A stretch of DNA of 64,000 nt. Origin: JAVBNC01 sp031551765 (lineage in GTDB: Bacteria; Desulfobacterota; Desulfovibrionia; Desulfovibrionales; Desulfovibrionaceae). The notes under the pieces are model-generated. The model worked only from the letters and a program-made list of their open reading frames with translations, did not search any database and was not told the DNA's origin. Position numbers and translations under genes: made by a program. Shown piece after piece: positions 25,632-33,656 of this stretch (its first letter is position 1; each line of letters begins with the position of its first letter). The DNA lies in NCBI GenBank assembly GCA_031551765.1, contig JAVBNC010000011.1:14715-78714 (forward strand), in the 5' to 3' direction.

Positions 25632-27062
25632 ATGCACTGCTCAGACACCATAGCTGCCATTGCCACGGCTTCCGGCCAGGGTGGCATCGGCATTGTGCGC
25701 ATCAGCGGGCCTGACGCGCTGCCGCTCTTGCGCCGTATTTTCCGGCCTTCCCATCCCAATTCCCCCATGCCCGCCGAATTCCGCTTCCGGCCCCGCTACC
25801 TGCACCACGGCTGGGCGCACGCCCTGCCGCGCGCCGGGGAAAACGCCGCCTACGGCGAATCCCTGGACGAAGTGCTGGCCGTGTACATGCCCGGCCCGGC
25901 CACGGCCACCGGGGAAGATACGGCGGAACTGCACTGTCACGGCGGCCCGGCCGTGTTGCGCGCCGTGCTGGACGCCGCGCTGGAGGGCGGGGCGCGCATG
26001 GCGGAGCGGGGCGAATTCACTTACCGCGCCTTTGTGAACGGCCGCATGGACCTGGCCCAGGCCGAGGCCGTGGCGGAACTGATAGCCGCCCCTTCCCGCC
26101 AGGGGTTGCGTCTGGCCAAAGCCAAGCTGGAAGGCCTCTTGAGCGGCCGCATCGGCCGTTTGCGGGCCACGGTGGACGAATTGCGGGCCAGAATCTGCCT
26201 GGCCGTGGATTTTCCGGAAGACGAAGGCGAATGCCTGGACCGCGCCGTTTTTTCCGCCTCCCTGGTTACGGTGCGCGAGGGCATTGCGGAACTTCTGGCC
26301 GGTTTCGAGCGGGCGCGCCACTGGCGGGAAGGGGCCAGCGCGGTGCTGGCCGGCAGGGTCAACGTGGGCAAGTCCAGCCTCTTGAACGCGCTTTTAGGCC
26401 GCGAGCGGGCCATTGTTTCCAGCCAGCCGGGCACCACGAGGGATTTTATTGAGGAAAGCCTTGATCTTGACGGGCTGCGCGTGCGCCTGACCGACACCGC
26501 CGGGCTGCGAGAAAGCAGCGACATGGTGGAACAAACCGGGGTACGCCGCGCCCGTGACCTGGCCGCGGAGGCGGATTGCGTGCTGCTGGTGGCGGAGGCG
26601 GGGCTGCCGCTGGAAGAGGTGGAGCACGAACTCATGGCCGCATGCGGCCCCAAGTTGCTGTTGGTCTGGAACAAGGTTGACAAACTGGACGATGCCGTGC
26701 GCGCCCAGGCTATCGGCGCGCACGGCCCGTCCGTGGCGGAAGTGTTCGTGTCCGCCAAAAGCGGGGAGGGCCTGGAGCAGCTGGCCAACGCCCTGCGCCA
26801 ATGTATCCTGTCCGCCGGGGACGGCATGGTTTTGGAGCCGGACACCGGGGATCTGGCCCCCAACCTGCGCCAGTCCCAGCTTTTGCGCGCCGCTTTGGAG
26901 CGGGTGGAAGAGCTGGAGCGGGATCTTGAGGCCGGGCTGCCTGGCGATATCCTGGGGGTGGGCTTGGACACCCTGGCCTCCCTTTTGGGGGAGATCACCG
27001 GGGAAAGCACGCCGGACGCCGTTCTGGGCCAGATATTCTCCCGTTTTTGTATTGGAAAATAA
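25632..27062 (+). CDS. mnmE: tRNA modification GTPase MnmE
   Basis: 476 residues. An N-terminal tetrahydrofolate-binding domain (start MHCSDTIAAIATASGQGGIG) and a helical domain carry an inserted G domain with P-loop GRVNVGKSS near residue 240, DTAGL switch II and the NKVD specificity motif. The C-terminal tail FCIGK holds the conserved Cys. With MnmG it modifies U34 of tRNAs. It is the last gene of the rpmH cluster, with no obvious terminator after it. Confidence 0.97.
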   Translation: MHCSDTIAAIATASGQGGIGIVRISGPDALPLLRRIFRPSHPNSPMPAEFRFRPRYLHHGWAHALPRAGENAAYGESLDEVLAVYMPGPATATGEDTAELHCHGGPAVLRAVLDAALEGGARMAERGEFTYRAFVNGRMDLAQAEAVAELIAAPSRQGLRLAKAKLEGLLSGRIGRLRATVDELRARICLAVDFPEDEGECLDRAVFSASLVTVREGIAELLAGFERARHWREGASAVLAGRVNVGKSSLLNALLGRERAIVSSQPGTTRDFIEESLDLDGLRVRLTDTAGLRESSDMVEQTGVRRARDLAAEADCVLLVAEAGLPLEEVEHELMAACGPKLLLVWNKVDKLDDAVRAQAIGAHGPSVAEVFVSAKSGEGLEQLANALRQCILSAGDGMVLEPDTGDLAPNLRQSQLLRAALERVEELERDLEAGLPGDILGVGLDTLASLLGEITGESTPDAVLGQIFSRFCIGK

Positions 27063-27106
27063 CCGAAAGCCGATCTGGGCGCTAGAAATAAAAATGTAAA
27101 TAGTGC

Positions 27107-27135
27107 TTGCTACGCGGGAGCGATTTCTATATAAG
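27107..27135 (+). promoter_or_regulatory. Promoter of the P460 cytochrome gene
   Basis: TTGCTA (27107-27112) and TATAAG (27130-27135) are separated by 17 nt and lie about 90 nt before the start codon. The region is more AT-rich than its surroundings. Confidence 0.6.
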
Positions 27136-27226
27136 CTGGTTAATCCAGACTATATGAGTCGCCAATGTGTGTTCCGGACTCGCGGAGCCCGATAATGGGC
27201 CTTGCTGCCTCCGGCGTGGAGGATTA

Positions 27227-27856
27227 ATGAAAGCGTCGCGCAGCAACATAAACCTGTCCGCCTTGGTGCGGGCATTTACTGTGCGGACGGAACAACGCGT
27301 GAAAAGTTTCCGGAAGGAACGCGTATCCGCAACCGCGAAACAGGCGGCGGTCTTCGCCTTCTTTTTGACAGCATTGAGCATCTCGCCTGGCCTGGTTTCA
27401 GGGGCGGGATCCGGCCTTTACGTCCGCAACGGCAACTCCGTCTTGCCTCCCGCGGAGGCGGAACAGGTGTTTGCCTATATAACGGCCACGGCTCCCTATG
27501 CCAAATGGCCGATTATGCCGGGCACGGTTATGTTCCGGCAGGGCGTGGAACCGCACGAGATGCGCCAGAACATCCACGTGAACCCCGTCGCGTTCGCCGC
27601 GTTGCGCGCCGGTGCGCCGGAGCTGCCGGCCGGGTCCATGCTGGTCAAGGAAGTCCTGAATCCCGACAACAGCGTGCATTCCCTGGCCGTCACCTACAAA
27701 GCCGAGGGCAGCGGGCCGGAAATCCAGGACAGGCTTTGGGTGCGCTACACTCGGGACGGCAAGGTCATAACCATGGGCAGCGAAGAGGGCGGCTGCGTGT
27801 CTTGCCACAGCAAGGCGGCGAAACGCGATTTTGTGCTGCTCAAGCCGGGAAAATAA
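27227..27856 (+). CDS. Cytochrome P460-family protein (single c-type heme)
   Basis: 209 residues from an ATG with a strong GGAGG. A long charged N-terminus (about 1-35) precedes a signal/anchor helix (about 39-62). The exported part follows the P460 pattern: KWPIMPGTVMFRQGVEPH, then AGSMLVKEVLNPD, and a C-terminal heme site CVSCH (Cys190, Cys193, His194). In characterised members (ammonia or methane oxidisers) a Lys is cross-linked to the heme and hydroxylamine or NO is oxidised; whether that holds here is unknown. It is monocistronic, with its own promoter and a terminator. Confidence 0.78.
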   Translation: MKASRSNINLSALVRAFTVRTEQRVKSFRKERVSATAKQAAVFAFFLTALSISPGLVSGAGSGLYVRNGNSVLPPAEAEQVFAYITATAPYAKWPIMPGTVMFRQGVEPHEMRQNIHVNPVAFAALRAGAPELPAGSMLVKEVLNPDNSVHSLAVTYKAEGSGPEIQDRLWVRYTRDGKVITMGSEEGGCVSCHSKAAKRDFVLLKPGK

Positions 27857-27868
27857 ACGGTTCAGCCA

Positions 27869-27906
27869 ACGACAAGGGGGCGTTCGCAAGAGCGCCCTTT
27901 TGTCGT
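27869..27906. terminator. Bidirectional terminator between convergent genes
   Basis: An inverted repeat (arms around ACGACAAGGGGGCG and GCGCCCTTTTGTCGT) lies between the cytochrome stop and the lyase stop. T runs occur on both strands. Confidence 0.65.
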
Positions 27907-27926
27907 TTCCCAGCATCGGGAGCGGG

Positions 27927-28790
27927 TCAGGAATATTTCTTTTCCGCGTCCCGGATTTCCGTCAGGCGCAGAATCTCGTTCAGCTCGCCGAAAATGAACA
28001 TGTTATCCAGGTAATCCTTGGTGCTGCCTTTTTCCTTGATCTCCGTGTACAGGCCGGTAAGGGCCTTGGACACCACGCGGGCGCAGGCGCCCGGGTAAAT
28101 GACCAGGGAAAAGCCGATTTCCCGCAGCGTGTCCAGGGGTTGCAGGGGGGTTTTGCCGCCTTCCACCATGTTGGCCAGCAGGGGCACGCCGGGAAATGCC
28201 TTGCAGCACCGGCGCATTTCCTCTTCGTTCTGCGGGGCCTCTATGAACAGGATGTCCGCGCCGGCTTCCTTGTACATGGCGGCGCGATGGATGGCTTCTT
28301 CCAAGCCGGATATGGCGCGGGCGTCCGTGCGGGCCATGATCATGAAGTCCTGGGAATGGCGGGCATCGCAGGCGGCCCGGATTTTTCCGGCCATTTCCCC
28401 GGCCGATATGACGGTCTTGCCGCTCATATGCCCGCAACGCTTGGGCATGACCTGGTCTTCCAGCTGGATGCAGGCCACGCCGGCTTTTTCATAGGCGCGC
28501 ACGGTGCGGGCCACGTTCAGGGCGTTGCCGAAGCCGGTGTCCCCGTCCGCCACAATGGCCTGGCCCGTGACGTCGTAAATATACGAGGCCTTTTCCGCCA
28601 GCTCGTTCATGGTGGTCAGCCCTATGTCCGGCTTGCCGAGCGTGGAGTAAGAGACGGCCGCCCCGGACATGTACACGGCTTCAAACCCCACGTGGCGGGC
28701 CACGGCGGCGGAAAGGGCGTCGTACACGCCGGGCAGCACCAGGGGACGGTGCGCGGCGAGCAGGCTTTTCAGTTTTTTCCCAGGCGTCAT
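27927..28790 (-). CDS. Isocitrate lyase/PEP mutase-superfamily C-C (or C-P) lyase
   Basis: 287 residues, TIM-barrel family. The active-site loop KRCGH is at 117-121, the metal-binding aspartates are in ADGDTGFG (Asp82, Asp84), and the substrate segment is YMSGAAVSYS. Relatives cleave 2-methylisocitrate, 2,3-dimethylmalate or oxaloacetate, or act on phosphonates; the exact substrate cannot be fixed by eye. A Cys in the loop favours the lyase rather than mutase branch. A very strong GGAGGTGA precedes the ATG. It follows the DASS transporter gene by 50 nt, so the pair probably imports and splits the same carboxylate. Confidence 0.85.
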   Translation of the reverse strand: MTPGKKLKSLLAAHRPLVLPGVYDALSAAVARHVGFEAVYMSGAAVSYSTLGKPDIGLTTMNELAEKASYIYDVTGQAIVADGDTGFGNALNVARTVRAYEKAGVACIQLEDQVMPKRCGHMSGKTVISAGEMAGKIRAACDARHSQDFMIMARTDARAISGLEEAIHRAAMYKEAGADILFIEAPQNEEEMRRCCKAFPGVPLLANMVEGGKTPLQPLDTLREIGFSLVIYPGACARVVSKALTGLYTEIKEKGSTKDYLDNMFIFGELNEILRLTEIRDAEKKYS

Positions 28791-28840
28791 GTCTCACCTC
28801 CAGAAAGGTTGCGCGTGAAGCGTTTCAGGACGAAAATACG

Positions 28841-30316
28841 CTAGCTCACGAGTTTTATCAGCGGCACCACGAAAAACGTTGCCCAGACAATATAGATGAC
28901 CGCGCAGGCCGGGGTTATCCAGCAGGCGGCGCGCGTGAGGTCTTTCACCTCATAGTAGCCCATGCCGTAGGTCATGATCAGCTGGGCGCCCTGGTGGGGC
29001 AGGAAAAAGGAAATGCGGCAGAACGCGTAGGTAACCCAGGCCACGGCCACGGTCTGCATCGGGTCCAGCTTGGCGGCCGCGGACACGACCATGGATATGG
29101 GCACCAGCAGGGCCGCTGCGGAAGTAATGGAAGCGATGCCCAGGCGAATGACCAGGGTGGCGGCGACCATGACGATCAGCACCAGGGGCAGGCTTTCCAT
29201 GCCCAGGGCCGATATTTTTCCCGCGAAGTAGTTCATGACCTTGTATTTTCCCAGGGCCGAGGAAAACCCGAGGGCGGAACCGATGATGAAATACCCCTCC
29301 CAGGAAGCCTTTTTGCCTTCCTTTTTCCAGTTCCCGGGCCCGATGCCGGGAATGAACAGCACGGCGCACATGAACACCAGGACCAGGGAGGCGGGGATTT
29401 TATGGATATGGTCTGTCAGGAACAGCGCGATCATGGCCAGCAGGGCCACCAGGCAGTAAATTTCGTTGTAGCTCAACGGCCCGAGGGCCTTGATCCGCTC
29501 CTGGATGAAGTCGGCGTTGATTTCCTGCACCGTGGAAGGGAACAGCTTTTTCAGCAGGTACCAGGAAACGAACATGGACCCCATGCAGGGAAGATAGAGA
29601 ATAAAAAAGGTGGTGGACCAGTATTGGGGAATTTTTGTGGCCTGCTCTACCAGTCCGCCGATCATGATGGTCAGGGCGGCTCCGGTCAGGAACGCGCCGC
29701 CCATGATGATGGGGATAAGGGCCACGGCCAGCCAGACGGCCTTCTGATACGGGTTAAAGGGCCTTCCGCTATCCAGGGTCTCGAACCCGAAGGGCTTTTG
29801 GTAGCCTTCGGCAATGGACATGTACAGCGCGCAACGGCCGGTGGCCACGGGGATCATCAGCGAAGCGGGAATGTCCGCGATGAACAGGGCGGCCAGCATT
29901 CTGCCGGGCGTGGCTTTTCCGCCCACGGCCGCCGCGACTTTCATGATCAGATAGACAATGCGCTCCGCAAGGCCGGAGGAGTGGACCACGGCCGCGAATG
30001 CCGTTCCCCCCACCACCGCTATGGGCACGCTGCTGGTAAACCCGCTCAGGCTTTCCTGAAACGCCTTGCCGAGTGACAAGCCCTTGCTTCCCGGCGGAGC
30101 GGCCAGCGCCAGGGTGGTCAGCATGACCAGCAGCAGGCAGGAAGCGCACAGGTTCATGCAGCTTGACGCCCACAGGATCATGATGACCACCAGCGCGCCC
30201 AGCAGCCGCTGGCCTTCCGGCGGCAGCCCGGTGCCTTTGGCCAGCACCAGCGTGAGGCCGCCGCAAATGAATGCCGCGACAAACAGCAGGAATTTCCGGT
30301 CTGACAATGCGCCCAT
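28841..30316 (-). CDS. DASS-family (SLC13-like) anion/dicarboxylate transporter
   Basis: 491 residues with about 11-12 transmembrane helices and two related halves, seen as the repeated Ser/Thr-rich hairpins around SGFTSSVPIAVVGGTAF and LGIASITSAAALLVPIS. Family members symport di- or tricarboxylates or sulfate with Na+. The substrate is unknown; the co-transcribed lyase points to a C4-C6 carboxylate. GGAGG precedes the ATG. The leader contains two dyads that may be an operator. Confidence 0.82.
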   Translation of the reverse strand: MGALSDRKFLLFVAAFICGGLTLVLAKGTGLPPEGQRLLGALVVIMILWASSCMNLCASCLLLVMLTTLALAAPPGSKGLSLGKAFQESLSGFTSSVPIAVVGGTAFAAVVHSSGLAERIVYLIMKVAAAVGGKATPGRMLAALFIADIPASLMIPVATGRCALYMSIAEGYQKPFGFETLDSGRPFNPYQKAVWLAVALIPIIMGGAFLTGAALTIMIGGLVEQATKIPQYWSTTFFILYLPCMGSMFVSWYLLKKLFPSTVQEINADFIQERIKALGPLSYNEIYCLVALLAMIALFLTDHIHKIPASLVLVFMCAVLFIPGIGPGNWKKEGKKASWEGYFIIGSALGFSSALGKYKVMNYFAGKISALGMESLPLVLIVMVAATLVIRLGIASITSAAALLVPISMVVSAAAKLDPMQTVAVAWVTYAFCRISFFLPHQGAQLIMTYGMGYYEVKDLTRAACWITPACAVIYIVWATFFVVPLIKLVS

Positions 30317-30344
30317 AGTCGCCTCCAGGTTGGTCAGAAAGTGT

Positions 30345-30398
30345 ACAGTGGGCGTGGCCGGGCCACGTGTATTTCTGAGTAAGACCGTGCACTGTCAA
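30345..30398 (-). promoter_or_regulatory. Candidate promoter and operator dyads of the transporter-lyase operon
   Basis: On the minus strand a perfect TTGACA box (30398-30393) lacks a good -10 at 16-18 nt. Around it are ACAGTG / CACTGT (30345-30350, 30390-30395) and a perfect dyad CGTGGCC-G-GGCCACG (30353-30367). A perfect -35 with a poor -10 and flanking dyads fits a regulated promoter, but this is inference. Confidence 0.35.
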
Positions 30399-30563
30399 AG
30401 CGCTGGAGACTGTGGCCGGATAAAATAACGCTGCGGATATTTTTTATTGTACGGGAGTATCCTGTTTGCTGTATGAAAGCTAGCAGCCGTCAATTTTATT
30501 GGCAAGAAAAAAAATGGCGCGCCACAAAGACAAGCAGGTCATGTCCATGCAGCGTGGAAATAT

Positions 30564-30610
30564 AAAACGCCTTCTGTTTTCATTTAATGAAAACAGAAGG
30601 CGTTTTTAGA
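30564..30610 (-). terminator. Strong intrinsic terminator of the ileS-cheZ operon
   Basis: A perfect 18-bp stem (30564-30581 with 30589-30606) with a 7-nt loop ends in a T run in both directions. It lies about 57 nt after the cheZ stop on the minus strand. Confidence 0.88.
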
Positions 30611-30662
30611 TCGTAGTGTACGCTGAATGCGCGAGTATTGCGAAATGGAAGGGCGACTGGCG

Positions 30663-31400
30663 CTACAAGCCGAGATCGGCGAGCAGGCTGTCCACGTCCG
30701 TCTGGGAGACGTCACGGGTGGGGCCTTTCAGCTCGGAACCCTTGATCTGCTCCATTTTCTTTTTGCTCTCCGCCGCGATCTCCTTAAGGTCTTTTTCCGG
30801 CATTTCCTCGCGGGTTTTGAGCATCAGGCCGCTGGAGACGTACATTTCAAAAATGGACTCCTGAATGTCGCTGAGCGCCCGGACCACCTTTTTCAGGCGC
30901 TGGCCGGTCAGGTCCTGGAAGCTGAGCGTGGTCAGAATGGAGGTCAGGGCCTCTTCCGTGGCCACGCTGTGCTCGGCCAGTTTTTCCACGGTGTTGCCCG
31001 GCGCTTTGTCCTGAAGCTCCACCAGCAGGGTGGCTATTTCCTGCTGCTTGTCCAGAAGCTGTTCCGCGACGGTCATAATGGATTCCGTGGCCTCCAGCGT
31101 GGTGGCCATGACTTCCTCAAGCTGCTTGGAGGCTTCGGAAAACAGCTTGCCGGTCTTTTCAGAATCCGGGGCCGCGCCGTTGTCCGTGGAAGCCGCGCTG
31201 ATTTCCTTGTAGATGTTCTGCAGCCCGTGGCGCATCTCATCGTTGATGTGGCGGTAAAATTCGTTCTCCACCAGGGCGTTGTGCATGGCGGAGGAGAGGG
31301 CTTGTTCCACGGCGGCCACCACTGCGCCCTTGACGGCTTCCGCCACTTGCGCGGCCACGGAAGACAGGGCTTTATCCAGTATCTGATCTTGAGAGAGCAT
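30663..31400 (-). CDS. cheZ: CheZ, phosphatase of CheY-P
   Basis: 245 residues, mostly long helices. The catalytic motif SFQDLTGQ supplies Asp163 and Gln167, equivalent to E. coli Asp143 and Gln147. The C-terminal helix DVDSLLADLGL matches the CheY-binding tail of CheZ. CheZ removes phosphate from CheY, ending a tumble signal. It is the last gene of a run that begins with ileS, and no other chemotaxis gene is nearby. It follows a PilZ-domain gene by 36 nt. Confidence 0.9.
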   Translation of the reverse strand: MLSQDQILDKALSSVAAQVAEAVKGAVVAAVEQALSSAMHNALVENEFYRHINDEMRHGLQNIYKEISAASTDNGAAPDSEKTGKLFSEASKQLEEVMATTLEATESIMTVAEQLLDKQQEIATLLVELQDKAPGNTVEKLAEHSVATEEALTSILTTLSFQDLTGQRLKKVVRALSDIQESIFEMYVSSGLMLKTREEMPEKDLKEIAAESKKKMEQIKGSELKGPTRDVSQTDVDSLLADLGL

Positions 31401-31436
31401 GCCGGGTCCTTTGGTCAGAGGTAGATAACAAGGGGT

Positions 31437-31970
31437 TCAGCCGAGCCGTTTTTCGCGCAACGCTTTGCGTTCTTCCTGAAACACGAAGCGAATGATTTTT
31501 TCCCGCTCTTCTTCTGGCAGCCGTGTGAAACGGAAATCAAAGACCGTGCCGGAAGCCGCGCGGCGCATGGCGTTTATGCTGCCTATGCCGCTGGCCGTGA
31601 CAAAATCCGCCTGGCCGAGCTGCAGCACCACTTCCAGGCAGTCTCCTTGGGCCAGGGGCAGCGGGCTGCGCAGGAGCAACTGCTGGGCGCTTATTTCCAG
31701 CACCTCCAGGGGGTGGGGAAAATCCTGCTCCAGCTTTTCCGCGTGCAGGGCGGCCAGAATGGCGTCCAGCTTCGTGTCCATGCGGCAGAGGAACGCGGCC
31801 ACCGTTTCAGGCAGGCGGGCCTGTTCCATGAATTCTTCCCGGCTTATGGCCGGTTCCCCTAAAAGAGGGGAGGCCGTCGCATGCGCCAGCGGGGGGCTGC
31901 TCGTGTCCGGCAGGGTGCGGAAGCGCCCTTTCAGAAAGGTGCGGATGCTGGAGTAGGTGTTTTCTTCCAT
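31437..31970 (-). CDS. PilZ-domain protein (putative c-di-GMP receptor)
   Basis: 177 residues from the ATG at 31970. The N-terminal 60 residues are low in conservation. A helical segment (VAAFLCRMDTKLDAILAAL) leads to a beta-barrel PilZ-like region ending FRFTRLPEEEREKIIRFVFQEER, typical of PilZ C-termini. The RxxxR/DxSxxG c-di-GMP motif is not clearly visible, so binding is unproven. It stands between cpoB and cheZ, which suggests a motility or envelope role. Confidence 0.7.
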   Translation of the reverse strand: MEENTYSSIRTFLKGRFRTLPDTSSPPLAHATASPLLGEPAISREEFMEQARLPETVAAFLCRMDTKLDAILAALHAEKLEQDFPHPLEVLEISAQQLLLRSPLPLAQGDCLEVVLQLGQADFVTASGIGSINAMRRAASGTVFDFRFTRLPEEEREKIIRFVFQEERKALREKRLG

Positions 31971-32034
31971 GCCGACCCTGTCCGATAAATAGGAGCGGCC
32001 GCCACGTGCACGCGCGGCGGCCACGACAAAAAAC

Positions 32035-32907
32035 TTACTTGTTGGCCGCTAGAAACGCTTTGGCCCGCCCGGCTTCGGGGCTGTTGGGGTATTTTTTGAT
32101 CAACTCTTCCAGGCGGTAACGCGCGGCGTCCTTTTTTCCGACGTTCTGGAAAGACATGCCCTGCTTGAGCATGGCGGACTGGTACTTCACGCTGCCCGGG
32201 AATTTTTCAATGACCTGCTGGTAGGCCAGCGCGGCGGCGGCGTAGTCTTTCAGCTGGTAAAAGGACTCACCGCGCCAGAAGTGGGCGTTGCTGCTCAGCT
32301 TGTTGCTGGGATATGCCTGGGTAAAGTCTGTGAAAATCTTGACCGCATCCTTGTAACGCCTGTCGCTGAAGGCTTTCATGCCGTTGTCATACAGGGCGGT
32401 GGCCGTGTCCTTGGCCTGGGCGCTGGGCTGGGCCGTGGTGGTGGCCGGGGTTGTCGTGTTCATGGTGGAACTGGTGGACGGGGTCCCGGTAGGCGCGGAG
32501 CTTGCGGGAATGCTGCCGTATTCCGGGGCCGCGTCCAGGGCCTCCACTTTCATGCCCAGTTCCGAAGCCATCTGGCGCAGGGCCACTTCCAGGCGGTCCA
32601 CCTTGGCGCGCACGGCGTTGGGGTCACCCTGGCCGTCCTGGCCGCCCGCGCGGGCGTTCATTTCGTCCACCTGGCCGCGCAGGGCGTTCAGTTCCTGACG
32701 CATGGCCTGCATTTGGGCCCACATTTCGGCCTGGCCGGGCAGCACCTGTTCCACGTTGCCCACCTGAGACGAGAGGGTGGCGATCTGGCGCTCGTTTTGG
32801 TTCACGCGGGTGTACAGCGTGTCAATGTCGCCCTGTTTGGTGCAGGAAATCAGCGCGGGAAGCAAAAGCGCCCCCATAAGGCAGCGGGAAAAGGAACGGG
32901 TGGTCAT
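32035..32907 (-). CDS. CpoB/YbgF-type Tol-Pal-associated lipoprotein
   Basis: 290 residues from ATG 32907 (GGAG upstream). A lipobox LISC (Cys22) follows the signal peptide, then a coiled coil (about 28-120), a Ser/Thr/Pro/Ala linker (about 125-170) and three or so TPR units (from TALYDNGMKAFSDRRYKDAV). The layout is that of CpoB, which coordinates peptidoglycan synthesis with outer-membrane constriction. A lipobox instead of a plain signal peptide is a common variation in this lineage. No tol or pal gene is adjacent. Confidence 0.85.
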   Translation of the reverse strand: MTTRSFSRCLMGALLLPALISCTKQGDIDTLYTRVNQNERQIATLSSQVGNVEQVLPGQAEMWAQMQAMRQELNALRGQVDEMNARAGGQDGQGDPNAVRAKVDRLEVALRQMASELGMKVEALDAAPEYGSIPASSAPTGTPSTSSTMNTTTPATTTAQPSAQAKDTATALYDNGMKAFSDRRYKDAVKIFTDFTQAYPSNKLSSNAHFWRGESFYQLKDYAAAALAYQQVIEKFPGSVKYQSAMLKQGMSFQNVGKKDAARYRLEELIKKYPNSPEAGRAKAFLAANK

Positions 32908-32950
32908 ATGCTTACTCCAATACAGACGCAGCATGCCGCGTCGGCGGTCA

Positions 32951-33148
32951 TTATTGCATGGGGCGCGCCCTGCGGAAGCCGAAAAACAGATAGATGAGCC
33001 CGCCCAGCACGGGCAGAAAAACCCCCATACGCATCCAGAGTTTGCGTTCCGCAGGACTGGGGAACTCGTGCCTTGATGCGTGCCAAATACACCACAGATT
33101 CGGCAAAATAGGAATAGTCAGCAGGCAAAGTTTTAAAAAAGTGTTCAT
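32951..33148 (-). CDS. Small membrane protein, PLDc_N type
   Basis: 65 residues with two hydrophobic segments (about 4-22 and 42-58). The motif PNLWCIWHA followed by RKLWMRMGVFLPVLGGLIYLFFG resembles the phospholipase D N-terminal (PLDc_N) membrane domain found alone in many small proteins. Function is unknown. It lies between lspA (18 nt) and cpoB (43 nt), so it is part of the operon. Confidence 0.7.
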   Translation of the reverse strand: MNTFLKLCLLTIPILPNLWCIWHASRHEFPSPAERKLWMRMGVFLPVLGGLIYLFFGFRRARPMQ

Positions 33149-33166
33149 GCTGTTCCCTGCGCCGCG

Positions 33167-33655
33167 CTAGGCCTTTTCTTCCTGGCGGCGCCAGGAAAGG
33201 AAAAGCGCCAGGGCCGCCCCACAGCAAATGGCGATATCCGCCACGTTGAAGGCCGGCCAATGCCAGTTGCCGAGGTAAAAATCCAGAAAGTCCACTACCG
33301 CCCTGTGACGGACGCGGTCAATGAGATTTCCCGCCGCGCCGCCCATGATCAGCCCCAGAGCGGTGAAAAACAGCCGTTCCGTCTCTTTGGCCTGCCGGGC
33401 CAGGAACACGATGACCACGGCGGCAAGAATGGTGGCGGCCAGAAACAGCCAGAACTGCCAGGCGATGTCGTGCCGGTTCAGAAAGCCGAAGGCCGCGCCC
33501 CGGTTACGCACGTGCACCAGGCTGAAAAAGCCCTGGATGACCGGAATTTCCGTGTGCAGGGGAATCGCCAGCCGCACCCAGAGCTTGCAGACCTGGTCCA
33601 GCAGGGTGACCAGGGCGGCCAGCGCCGCGATGAACAGGTACCTGTTCCGGAACAA
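33167..33655 (-). CDS. lspA: Lipoprotein signal peptidase
   Basis: 162 residues from a TTG start 1 nt after the ileS stop. It has four transmembrane helices; catalytic aspartates are Asp113 (NLIDRV) and Asp140 (FNVADIAI), and the conserved [10 protein letters not shown] loop is present. LspA cleaves prolipoprotein signal peptides at the inner membrane; several lipoproteins in this window are likely clients. Tight coupling to ileS is the usual arrangement. Confidence 0.96.
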   Translation of the reverse strand: MFRNRYLFIAALAALVTLLDQVCKLWVRLAIPLHTEIPVIQGFFSLVHVRNRGAAFGFLNRHDIAWQFWLFLAATILAAVVIVFLARQAKETERLFFTALGLIMGGAAGNLIDRVRHRAVVDFLDFYLGNWHWPAFNVADIAICCGAALALFLSWRRQEEKA

Positions 33656-33656
33656 G

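Larger units (their letters stand above)
30317..30662. other. 346-bp intergenic region between the transporter and cheZ
   Basis: No gene seen. It contains the transporter leader with dyads and a TTGACA box (30345-30398), an AT-rich middle (about 30420-30560) with no recognisable element, and the strong terminator of the cheZ operon (30564-30610). Confidence 0.75.

Noticed and set aside
31971..32024. Upstream GTG start for the PilZ-domain gene
   Set aside because: The added Arg/Gly-rich residues look like intergenic sequence next to cpoB; ATG 31970 is preferred.
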